The notes under the pieces were generated by a model. That model did not search any database. It worked only from the letters and a program-made list of their open reading frames with translations, and had not been told where the DNA came from. A stretch of DNA of 8,986 nt from JAGLTQ01 sp964605385 (GTDB taxonomy: Bacteria > Pseudomonadota > Gammaproteobacteria > UBA6429 > Thiohalophilaceae), in the NCBI GenBank assembly GCA_964605385.1, contig CAZSCK010000091.1, forward strand, positions 1-8,986, given 5' to 3'. Position 1 is the stretch's first letter; each line of letters begins with the position of its first letter. The position numbers and the translations under genes are program-made. Shown here piece by piece: positions 1-6,326 of this stretch.

Positions 1-27
1 GGTAGCTTTACTGTCAAGAATTTAAGG

Positions 28-402
28 CTATTTACCTATAAATTGATTTGTTAACAGGACAGCAGTGATACCGGATAAAAGATTTGAAATGGTGTCTTTA
101 AATACAAAGCCTAATGCAAAACCTGTTAAGCCTAACCCGGCAACAAGTGCAGAAACATTAATTCCAACTGTTCCTAATGCAGTGATTACACTAAACAAGG
201 TAAAGATGATGCAACTGGCTTGTGCAAAAAATTTAGTAAGGTGGGGATCGAGTTCAAGATTTTTAGCTAGCTTGATAATAATGCGTTTGGCAAACTTTGC
301 TAAAAGAAAAAATAGAATAATGATGAATAATACGGCCACCACTTTTGGTAGCCATATCATACTTTCTTCAGTCGCGAGCTCTGTCAGTTTTGTAATATCC
401 AT
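28..402 (-). CDS. MscS-family mechanosensitive channel, membrane/pore part only (probably frameshifted)
   Basis: The 124-residue product looks like the membrane part of a small-conductance mechanosensitive channel of the inner membrane. Hydrophobic helices lie at about residues 18-38 and 57-78. They are followed by a Gly/Ala-rich pore helix at about 84-114 with the MscS signature GLGLTGFALGF and then KDTISNLLSGI. In MscS proteins this helix leads into a cytoplasmic beta domain beginning R-P-F-x-x-G-D. Here the protein reads NQFIGK and stops, so the beta and alpha/beta vestibule domains are missing. Skipping one of the two G bases of the GGT codon (34-36) gives VNSLKFLTVKL, open to the window edge and resembling the start of the beta domain. 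The start lies 15 bp after pyrE, so the two genes are probably co-transcribed; the ribosome site is weak (AGCGGT). The family call is firm. Whether this is a pseudogene, a sequencing error or a real short protein is not settled. Confidence 0.75.
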   Translation of the reverse strand: MDITKLTELATEESMIWLPKVVAVLFIIILFFLLAKFAKRIIIKLAKNLELDPHLTKFFAQASCIIFTLFSVITALGTVGINVSALVAGLGLTGFALGFVFKDTISNLLSGITAVLLTNQFIGK

Positions 403-417
403 ATTTAAACCGCTTTA

Positions 418-1059
418 TTAAATACCGTATTGCTCGCGGTAAGCTTTTACTTTATCGAGGTACTGAGCAAAATCGGGATTACCTTTTATATAAGTAATCA
501 GGTGTTCAAGTTTAATAATGCTAAGCACAGGAATATTATATTGCTGCTCAACTTCCTGAATAGCAGAAAGCTCGCCGGTGCCTTTTTCCTGACGATCCAG
601 CGCGATAATGACACCTGCAGGTTTGGCTCCCGCAGCTGAAATCATATCCATCGATTCACGGATTGCTGTGCCAGCGGTTATAACATCATCAATAATTAAA
701 ATATCGCCTTCTAATGCAGCTCCTACAATATTGCCGCCTTCGCCATGGGCTTTAGCCTCTTTTCTGTTAAAGCTGTAAGGGATGTTGGTATTTTGATGTT
801 CATACAGGGCAACGGCACATGTCGTCGCGAGTGGAATACCTTTATAGGCTGGCCCAAATAATACGTCAAATTTGATCTGACTTTCTTTAATCGCAGCAGC
901 GTAATATTGGCCGAGTTTCGCGAGTGCTTCGCCACTATTGAATAAGCCAGCATTAAAAAAGTATGGGCTGATACGGCCTGATTTCAAGGTGAGCTCACCA
1001 AATCGTAGCACGTCATTTTTTATAGAAAATTCGATAAAGTCTTTTTGATAATCTTGCAT
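418..1059 (-). CDS. pyrE: Orotate phosphoribosyltransferase
   Basis: PyrE transfers the phosphoribosyl group of PRPP to orotate, giving orotidine 5'-monophosphate, the fifth step of de novo pyrimidine synthesis in the cytoplasm. The PRPP-binding motif LIIDDVITAGTA is at about residues 121-132. The flexible catalytic loop RKEAKAHGEGG is at about 99-109 and includes K103 and H105, at the same positions as in the E. coli enzyme. The N-terminal LKSGRISPYFFNAG segment is also typical. The length of 213 residues equals the E. coli protein, so the gene looks complete. The start is supported by AGGAAA about 5 nt upstream. It is divergent from the exonuclease gene across 78 bp and is followed at 15 bp by the channel gene. 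I see no leader-peptide attenuator: the leader is short and has no hairpin plus T run. Confidence 0.97.
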   Translation of the reverse strand: MQDYQKDFIEFSIKNDVLRFGELTLKSGRISPYFFNAGLFNSGEALAKLGQYYAAAIKESQIKFDVLFGPAYKGIPLATTCAVALYEHQNTNIPYSFNRKEAKAHGEGGNIVGAALEGDILIIDDVITAGTAIRESMDMISAAGAKPAGVIIALDRQEKGTGELSAIQEVEQQYNIPVLSIIKLEHLITYIKGNPDFAQYLDKVKAYREQYGI

Positions 1060-1075
1060 GATTTTTCCTGCTCGG

Positions 1076-1104
1076 TTCAGATGGTGGATCAGGTCGTGTA
1101 TGAT
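1076..1104 (+). promoter_or_regulatory. Candidate sigma-70 promoter for the exonuclease gene
   Basis: TTCAGA (1076-1081) and TATGAT (1099-1104) are separated by 17 bp and match the -35 and -10 consensus at 4/6 and 5/6 positions. Transcription would begin near 1111, giving a leader of about 27 nt before the ATG at 1138. The -10 lies inside the palindrome at 1095-1109, so a protein bound there could block it. Prediction by eye only. Confidence 0.5.
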
Positions 1105-1109
1105 ACACG
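1095..1109. promoter_or_regulatory. 15-bp palindrome, candidate operator between pyrE and the exonuclease gene
   Basis: CGTGTAT-G-ATACACG is a perfect 7+7 bp inverted repeat around one central base. It covers the -10 hexamer TATGAT on the plus strand, and on the minus strand it contains TATCAT, a possible though weakly supported -10 for pyrE. The position suggests a regulator site acting on one or both divergent genes. It does not match the LexA consensus, and I cannot name the regulator. Confidence 0.4.
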
Positions 1110-1137
1110 TTTTGTGAATAGAATTGGATAATCAGTA

Positions 1138-1914
1138 ATGCGAATTATTACAGCAAATGTGAATGGGATCCGCGCTGCGGAAAAAAAGGGTTTTTTTGAC
1201 TGGATGAAAAAACAGCGTGCGGATGTGATTTGTATTCAGGAAACCAAGGCGCAGGAACATCAGCTCGACGATACGATTTTTTATCCTAAGGGTTATCACT
1301 GTTATTACTTTGATGCTGAGAAAAAAGGCTATAGTGGCGTCGCGATATACTGTAAAACAAAACCTAACAAAGTGACTAAAGGATTAGGCTGGCCGCATGC
1401 TGATAGTGAGGGTCGTTGGATTCAGGCAGAGTTTGATGGTGTCACTGTGGCTTCTCTTTATTTACCTTCGGGTTCATCAAGTCCGGAACGTCACCAGAAT
1501 AAACTTAAGTTTATGGATCAATTACTTGAAGATATGAAAGCAATGAAACGCAAACGTCGTGAGTTTGTAATTTGTGGTGACTTTAATGTGGTGCATAAAG
1601 AAATTGACATCACCAATTGGAAAAGCAATCAAAAGAATTCAGGTTGTACACCAGAAGATCAAGCCTGGGTGACTAAAACAATTGATGAAGTGGGCTATGC
1701 AGATGCTTTCCGTGAAGTAAATAAAAAAGCAGGTGAATATACCTGGTGGTCAAATCGTGGAAACGCCCGTGCAAATAATGTTGGCTGGCGTATTGATTAT
1801 CAATTTGTTACACCAGGTTTAAAAGATAAAGTAAAGAAGGCATCTGTTTATAAAAAAAGCTGGTTTTCAGATCATGCGCCGTTAACGATTGATTATGATT
1901 TTGAGATTAAGTAA
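1138..1914 (+). CDS. xthA: Exodeoxyribonuclease III family nuclease (Crc-locus homologue with intact active site)
   Basis: This 258-residue protein belongs to the exonuclease III/AP endonuclease (EEP) family, which cleaves DNA at abasic sites and removes 3' blocks in base excision repair. The active-site set is complete: N7 in NVNG, E35 in IQETK, Y108 in SLYLPSG, D148 and N150 in GDFNV, D220 in WRIDYQF, and D245/H246 in SDHAP. Length, N-terminus (MRII..NVNGI), the KRKRRE stretch before GDFN and the position beside pyrE all resemble Pseudomonas Crc (about 259 aa). From memory, Crc has QDT, GSLY and SQH at these sites and acts with Hfq as an RNA-binding repressor without nuclease activity. The present protein should therefore be a real nuclease. 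A GGA-containing site lies about 8 nt before the ATG. Codons 15-20 contain an A7-GGG-T7 tract (see findings). It converges on the ABC operon with 31 bp between the genes. The symbol could equally be exoA. Confidence 0.93.
   Translation: MRIITANVNGIRAAEKKGFFDWMKKQRADVICIQETKAQEHQLDDTIFYPKGYHCYYFDAEKKGYSGVAIYCKTKPNKVTKGLGWPHADSEGRWIQAEFDGVTVASLYLPSGSSSPERHQNKLKFMDQLLEDMKAMKRKRREFVICGDFNVVHKEIDITNWKSNQKNSGCTPEDQAWVTKTIDEVGYADAFREVNKKAGEYTWWSNRGNARANNVGWRIDYQFVTPGLKDKVKKASVYKKSWFSDHAPLTIDYDFEIK
1181..1197 (+). repeat. A7-GGG-T7 tract with two in-frame slippery heptamers
   Basis: Within codons 15-20 of the exonuclease gene, A7-GGG-T7 forms a perfect 7-bp inverted repeat around GGG. In the reading frame it contains A AAA AAG (1182-1188) and T TTT TTT (1191-1197), both of the X XXY YYZ slippery type. 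A -1 shift at either one leads to the TGA at 1197-1199, ending a peptide of about 20 residues. The sequence is certain; any function is inference. Confidence 0.6.
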
Positions 1915-1945
1915 AAGGTTACATATAGTAAAGTAGTAAACGCAG

Positions 1946-3145
1946 TTATTCAGACCGCAAGGCTTCAACTGGATCAAGCCGTGCTGCACGCCTGGCTGGT
2001 AACACTCCTGCGATTAAACCAATAACTATTGCAAGTCCTTCTGCGAGAAAAACAAAAGTCCAGGGAGTATGAACGGGCAATGCTGGCAAGGCGAAGTGAA
2101 GAAGTTGGGCGATACCAATACCGAGTAATAAACCGGTAGCACCTCCAATAGCAGAGAGCACAATCGCTTCGCCTAAAAAGAGGGATAACACCTGGTTTTG
2201 TTTTGCACCCAATGCGCGTAATAAACCAATTTCTGTGGTGCGTTCATTAACGCTAATAGTCATGATGGTAATGATACCGATTCCGCCAACAAATAATGAG
2301 ATGCTACCAATCGCACCGACAGCAAAGGTTAAAACATTTAATATTGAGCCAAGTACTTCCAGCATTTGTTCCTGAGTGGTTATGGTAAAGTCTTCACGAC
2401 CATGGCGTGTTTCGAGTATGCGTTTTATTCCTGCAACAACACGATCAACGTTGGTACCTTCTTTATATAAAATATCAATTTCCATTAAGCCTTCACGGTT
2501 AAACAAATCAAGCCCGCGTGCTGCGGGAATATAAACCGTGTCATCCAGATCAAAGCCGAGCACTTGTCCTTTAGGTTCCATAATGCCAATAATGCGATAA
2601 CGATCTCCGCCGATACGAATGCGCTCACCTAAAGGATTAATGCTGCCAAATAATTCCTGTTTAACTTTATAACCAAGCACGGCAAAGGCGCGTGGTGCAA
2701 CAGGATCATCGTCAGGTAAAAAACGACCAGAACGAACATTCATGCTAAATGTCTTCGGGAAGTCGGAACCTGCACCATAAATAGTCGTACGACGCGTTCG
2801 ATCATTTCCTTCAACTTCGGCATTACCTTGTGTTAAGGCGACGACAGATTTTGCAAAGGGAAGTTGTTTTAAGGCTTCGGCATCTTCAATGGTTAGTGGT
2901 CGGGTACTACCAAATACACCCATGCTCATGCCATGAGTTGTGACGCGTCCAGGATTAACCGCAACGAGTGTTGTTCCAAACTGATTAAATTCTGACAGTA
3001 CAAATTGATAAAGGCCTTCACCGATTGAGGTGAGTAATACCACGGCAGTTATTCCAACAGAGATACCTAACATGGTTAATAAACTACGCAATTTGTGTGC
3101 GAGTAATGAGGTGCCGGTAAGTCGAATAAAATCTTTAGCCAGCAT
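1946..3145 (-). CDS. MacB-type ABC transporter permease (second of two)
   Basis: This 399-residue inner-membrane permease has the MacB/LolCE (type VII, mechanotransmission) layout. TM1 is at about 20-42, a large periplasmic MacB core domain at about 43-265, and three further helices at about 270-298, 320-350 and 363-383. Typical family sequences are SIGEGLYQF after TM1, NERTTEIGLLRALGAK (300-315) in the coupling region that meets the ATPase, and the C-terminal PARRAARLDPVEALR. It has no fused ATPase domain, unlike E. coli MacB. It starts 2 bp after the stop of the first permease with the junction TAATCATG and no visible ribosome site, so translation is probably coupled. It is the last gene of the operon. 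I see no intrinsic terminator in the 31 bp before the convergent exonuclease gene. The substrate cannot be read from the sequence. Confidence 0.92.
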   Translation of the reverse strand: MLAKDFIRLTGTSLLAHKLRSLLTMLGISVGITAVVLLTSIGEGLYQFVLSEFNQFGTTLVAVNPGRVTTHGMSMGVFGSTRPLTIEDAEALKQLPFAKSVVALTQGNAEVEGNDRTRRTTIYGAGSDFPKTFSMNVRSGRFLPDDDPVAPRAFAVLGYKVKQELFGSINPLGERIRIGGDRYRIIGIMEPKGQVLGFDLDDTVYIPAARGLDLFNREGLMEIDILYKEGTNVDRVVAGIKRILETRHGREDFTITTQEQMLEVLGSILNVLTFAVGAIGSISLFVGGIGIITIMTISVNERTTEIGLLRALGAKQNQVLSLFLGEAIVLSAIGGATGLLLGIGIAQLLHFALPALPVHTPWTFVFLAEGLAIVIGLIAGVLPARRAARLDPVEALRSE

Positions 3146-3147
3146 GA

Positions 3148-4359
3148 TTAATGAGTGGCCAGGGCAACAACAGGATCAAGTTGCGCGGCTTTTCTGGCAG
3201 GTAACAGGCTAAACAATACGCCGGTAACAAGTGCAACGATCATAGATGCTAGTGTTGCCCATGTTGGCGGGTAAGCGGGTAAAACAGGAAAGGCATAACG
3301 AATAGCCCAACTCCCAATATGACCAATTATTAAACCGGCCAAGGCGCCGAGTGAAGAAAGTAAAATGGCTTCAATCATAATAAGATTAAGGATCGCTTTA
3401 GCCGAAGCCCCTAATGATTTTAATAAACCAATTTCACTGGTGCGTTGTGATACGGCAACTAACATCACATTCATAATTAAAATACCAGCAACGATTAAAC
3501 TAATCGCAGCAATCCCGCCAACAGTATAGGTTAAAGCACTAAGAATGCGATCAAAGGTTTTAAGTACAGCGTCCTGAGTAATAACGGTGACATCTTCTGC
3601 CCCTTGATGACGTTCTCGTATTGTATCTTTAATAAAGGTCATTACCTTAGGAAGTGCTTCACGCGTTTTCACCTCGACAAATATTCTGAATAATGAAGGT
3701 ACATTAAATAGTGATTGTGCCGATGCCACCGGAATAATTACGGCGTCTTTGACATCAAACCCCATGGATTGACCTTCATCAGCTAAAATACCAATGACGC
3801 GAAAACGACGATCGCCTATGCGTAGCCATTGTCCAAGTGCAGCATGAGCAGAAAAAAGTTCATTACGAATATTGCTTCCTATTACGCAAACTGAGTTGGC
3901 GCGATCAAAATCGGCTTTAGGTAAAAACTGACCTTGTGCCATTTTCCATTTACGCAGCTCGAGTAATTCATGCGAAGAACCTTGTATGGTAGTTTCACGT
4001 TTTCGTCCCTGCCAGGCGACCTCAGCAGCACCAATATTAAACGGGGCGATTCGACTTACCTTGGGATGGCGAGTAAGCGCCATAGCATCATCTAATGTTA
4101 AATCACGTTCAGTTACTCCGATCATTGTTGCAGGATCAGCACCACTGGTTTCATTTCGGCCAGGTATGACGATGATAAGATTAGTTCCAAGAGAAGAAAA
4201 TTCAGCAGTAACGTAATTACGCGCGCCTTCACCAAGAGCGGTTAAAATAATCACTGAGCCAACACCAATACTCATAGCGAGTAGCATGAGAAAAGAGCGA
4301 GCGGTGTTTGCGCTTAATGCCTGCCATGAAAAACGGATAGCATCACGTATCAGTAACAT
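3148..4359 (-). CDS. MacB-type ABC transporter permease (first of two)
   Basis: This 403-residue inner-membrane permease has the same architecture as the next gene. TM1 is at about 21-43, the periplasmic core domain at about 44-270, and helices at about 276-302, 325-352 and 366-387. Shared features are ALGEGARNYV after TM1, SQRTSEIGLLKSLGAS (304-319) in the coupling region, a GFDVKDAVIIPVA stretch matching GFDLDDTVYIPAA in its partner, and the C-terminal LLPARKAAQLDPV. The two permeases are clearly paralogous but well diverged, as expected for the two halves of a heterodimer, like LolC and LolE. It starts 2 bp after the ATPase stop, with AAAGG inside the last ATPase codons serving as ribosome site. 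Both coupling segments look intact, so neither permease appears dead. The substrate is unknown. Confidence 0.92.
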   Translation of the reverse strand: MLLIRDAIRFSWQALSANTARSFLMLLAMSIGVGSVIILTALGEGARNYVTAEFSSLGTNLIIVIPGRNETSGADPATMIGVTERDLTLDDAMALTRHPKVSRIAPFNIGAAEVAWQGRKRETTIQGSSHELLELRKWKMAQGQFLPKADFDRANSVCVIGSNIRNELFSAHAALGQWLRIGDRRFRVIGILADEGQSMGFDVKDAVIIPVASAQSLFNVPSLFRIFVEVKTREALPKVMTFIKDTIRERHQGAEDVTVITQDAVLKTFDRILSALTYTVGGIAAISLIVAGILIMNVMLVAVSQRTSEIGLLKSLGASAKAILNLIMIEAILLSSLGALAGLIIGHIGSWAIRYAFPVLPAYPPTWATLASMIVALVTGVLFSLLPARKAAQLDPVVALATH

Positions 4360-4361
4360 GA

Positions 4362-5042
4362 TTATGTACCTTTGCTATCATCAGATTCAATTCGGCCATC
4401 GAGCATACGAATAGAACGTGTTGAACGAGCACCGAGCGCGGCATCATGTGTGACCAGAATTAAAGTAATACCTCGTTGGTTAAGTTTTTCCAGTGTTTCG
4501 ATGACATTCAGCCCGGACTTTTGATCAAGATTACCAGTAGGCTCATCGGCGAGTAATATTGTGGGTTCAGTGATGGTTGCGCGGGCAATGGCTACGCGTT
4601 GTCGCTGTCCACCAGAAAGTTGTTCAGGTTTGTGAGAAGCGCGATTTAACAAGTTCATAGATTCTAATGCATGATTGACGCGTTGTTTTCTTATATTTTC
4701 TTCTATACCAGCAAGAACTAAAGGCAGCTCAATATTTTCTGCTGCGGTTAATCGTGGGATTAAATGAAACGTTTGAAATACAAAACCAATATTCTGATTT
4801 CGTGTTGTAGCAAGTTGATTTTCATCAAGGTCAGTAATATTTGTATTATTTAAAAAATATTGTCCGGAACTGGGAGGGTCTAATAAGCCCAGTAAGTTAA
4901 GCAAAGTCGATTTACCTGAACCGGAGGGACCCATGATAGAAACATACTCGCCATCCTGAATATTTATATTTATGTCATCCAAAGCATGAACGGTTTGATC
5001 GCCAACCTGAAAGTTGCGGTGAATATTCTCAAGTTTAATCAT
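4362..5042 (-). CDS. MacB/LolD-type ABC transporter ATP-binding protein
   Basis: This cytoplasmic ATPase of 226 residues powers the two permeases encoded directly downstream. All nucleotide-binding motifs are present: Walker A GPSGSGKST (38-46), Q-loop Q90 in FVFQTFHLIPRLTA, signature LSGGQRQR (142-149), Walker B ILLADEP with catalytic E167, D-loop GNLD (170-173) and switch histidine H199 in LVTHD. The FQTFHLIPRLT and ADEPTGNLD sequences and the size are characteristic of the LolD/MacB/FtsE group. It is a free-standing subunit, not fused to a membrane domain. It begins 10 bp after the adaptor gene; no Shine-Dalgarno is visible (AT-rich AAATTTATT), so it probably depends on coupling. LolD itself is less likely, because a periplasmic adaptor precedes the gene and the permeases have MacB-type cores. 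Confidence 0.95.
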   Translation of the reverse strand: MIKLENIHRNFQVGDQTVHALDDININIQDGEYVSIMGPSGSGKSTLLNLLGLLDPPSSGQYFLNNTNITDLDENQLATTRNQNIGFVFQTFHLIPRLTAAENIELPLVLAGIEENIRKQRVNHALESMNLLNRASHKPEQLSGGQRQRVAIARATITEPTILLADEPTGNLDQKSGLNVIETLEKLNQRGITLILVTHDAALGARSTRSIRMLDGRIESDDSKGT

Positions 5043-5052
5043 AATAAATTTT

Positions 5053-6213
5053 TTATTTACTATTTTCGGTTATTTCAATCTTAACCGCAGCACCATCAAC
5101 CACTCCATCTCGATCAATAGAGGTAACAATGTGTTCGCCTTGTTCCAGTCCTTCTAGAATTTCGGTATATTTCCAGTTACTCAGGCCGGTAGTGACCTCT
5201 TTTTCGTAAATAGATTTATTGTCTTTATCATAAATAAAAACTTTTTGGCCTTCGAGCAAAGCTTCGCTGGGTATACGTATAACATTTTTATGGACGTCAA
5301 GAATAATTTCAACATCCGCACTATAACCGGGCAACATATTCAGGTTGTCATTCTCGATAATAAATTTAACTTCTATGTCGACAGTACGAGCTTGTTTTTC
5401 TTTATCCAGAACATAGGGGGCAATACGGCGAACCTCACCATTAAAAAACTTTTTCTTATAAGCATCGAGAGAAATACGTGCAAACATGCCGGCTTTTATT
5501 TCAGGTGCATCAACTTCATCAATGGGTGCTAAAACATAAAGACAACCAGTATCAATGATATCAACGGCGGGAGGTGTCAGCACACCTATTGGAGATGGAG
5601 TAACAAATTCACCAAGTTCGCCGGTAATTTCAGCAACCGTACCATCAAAAGGTGCCTTTAGTTGGGTACGTTCAAGTGCGGCTTGTGCTACAGCAAGTCG
5701 TGCTCGACTAACTTCTGCGGATGATTTTGCAGCCTGACATGCGGCTTGTCGCGCTTTTGCTTCACCGACAGCGCGTTCACTGGCATCATCTGAGGTCAGA
5801 CCTTTTTTACGCAAAGCAGTTAACCTGTCTGCCTCACGCTTTGCAACTTTAGCGATAACACAGGCTTCTTTAATGCGCGACTCGCTGGCCAGAATTTCAC
5901 TTTTACTTAAGCTTATTTGAGCATTAAGATCATCATTCCACATCTCAAGTAATACCTGACCTTTTTTAACCTTATCACCTTCCTTAACCGGTAAGCGGGC
6001 AATTTGTCCGCCTATTGAGGGAGAGAGGCCTGCACGGCGACAAGCTTTAAGTGTGCCTGCGCGGGTATTCGTTACAGTGCGTTGAACATCACCTTGTTCA
6101 ACGTTAGCAATAATAACGGCTATCGGTTTAGGTCGTTTTATCCAGCTAAATACTGAGACAACAATTACGATAGAGAGGGTACTTATAAGAATAATACGAT
6201 GGTGCTTTTGCAT
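5053..6213 (-). CDS. MacA/HlyD-type periplasmic adaptor (membrane fusion protein)
   Basis: This 386-residue adaptor should be anchored by an N-terminal helix (about 7-23) after a short basic segment, with the rest in the periplasm. The first lipoyl half is at about 66-95 (GGQIARLPVKEGDKVKKGQV). A helical hairpin spans about 97-183, rich in Ala, Lys, Arg and Glu, with its turn near KKGLTS (136-141). The second lipoyl half (APFDGTVAEI, 187-196) follows, then a beta-barrel and a membrane-proximal domain ending near 380. It is the first gene of the ABC operon, arguing for MacA-like work: joining the ABC permeases to an outer-membrane channel, which is not encoded in this window. AGGA lies about 9 nt before the ATG. 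Cysteines C118 and C159 sit on opposite arms of the hairpin, nearly equidistant from the turn. RND systems use similar adaptors, but no RND pump gene is present. Confidence 0.92.
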   Translation of the reverse strand: MQKHHRIILISTLSIVIVVSVFSWIKRPKPIAVIIANVEQGDVQRTVTNTRAGTLKACRRAGLSPSIGGQIARLPVKEGDKVKKGQVLLEMWNDDLNAQISLSKSEILASESRIKEACVIAKVAKREADRLTALRKKGLTSDDASERAVGEAKARQAACQAAKSSAEVSRARLAVAQAALERTQLKAPFDGTVAEITGELGEFVTPSPIGVLTPPAVDIIDTGCLYVLAPIDEVDAPEIKAGMFARISLDAYKKKFFNGEVRRIAPYVLDKEKQARTVDIEVKFIIENDNLNMLPGYSADVEIILDVHKNVIRIPSEALLEGQKVFIYDKDNKSIYEKEVTTGLSNWKYTEILEGLEQGEHIVTSIDRDGVVDGAAVKIEITENSK

Positions 6214-6326
6214 AAAATTATCCTGTATTGATACTTACATATATAGCATATATTTATCATTTTCTGTTAGTTTGAAATAACTTTGATGCGTTTAAGTGGT
6301 AAAGTAATAAAAACTTCTGGATTAAT
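6214..6326. promoter_or_regulatory. Divergent AT-rich promoter region between the ABC operon and ampG
   Basis: This 113-bp gap must hold the starts of both divergent units. For the ABC operon, the minus strand has an extended -10-like TGC-TATATA at 6248-6240 with no good -35, which would start transcription about 20 nt before the adaptor ATG. Around it lies ATATAT-AGC-ATATAT (6239-6253), a weak inverted repeat that may only reflect AT content. For ampG I find no convincing promoter. TTGATG (6283-6288) with TAATAA (6305-6310) at 16 bp is poor, and TTGATA (6228-6233) with TATATT (6249-6254) has only 15 bp between. A GGA at 6319-6321 is the likely ampG ribosome site. No terminator is visible. 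Confidence 0.4.

Noticed and set aside
65..421. Open frame of 118 codons on the plus strand opposite the channel gene
   Set aside because: It is antisense to the clear MscS-like protein and the end of pyrE, and its translation shows no recognisable domain. The other long antisense frames (for example 8628-8954 and 5245-5532) are rejected on the same grounds.
1095..1109. LexA (SOS) box upstream of the repair nuclease
   Set aside because: The site lacks the CTG-N10-CAG core; it reads CGTGTAT-G-ATACACG with a different spacing.
1138..1914. Naming the nuclease gene crc
   Set aside because: The locus and length fit, but all catalytic residues are present, whereas Crc has lost them; exonuclease III is the safer name.
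1915..1945. Possible bidirectional terminator between the exonuclease gene and the ABC operon
   Set aside because: No inverted repeat of useful length and no following T run in these 31 bp.
4362..5042. LolD of the lipoprotein-sorting LolCDE system
   Set aside because: A MacA-like adaptor heads the operon and both permeases have MacB-type cores, so an exporter is more likely than lipoprotein release.
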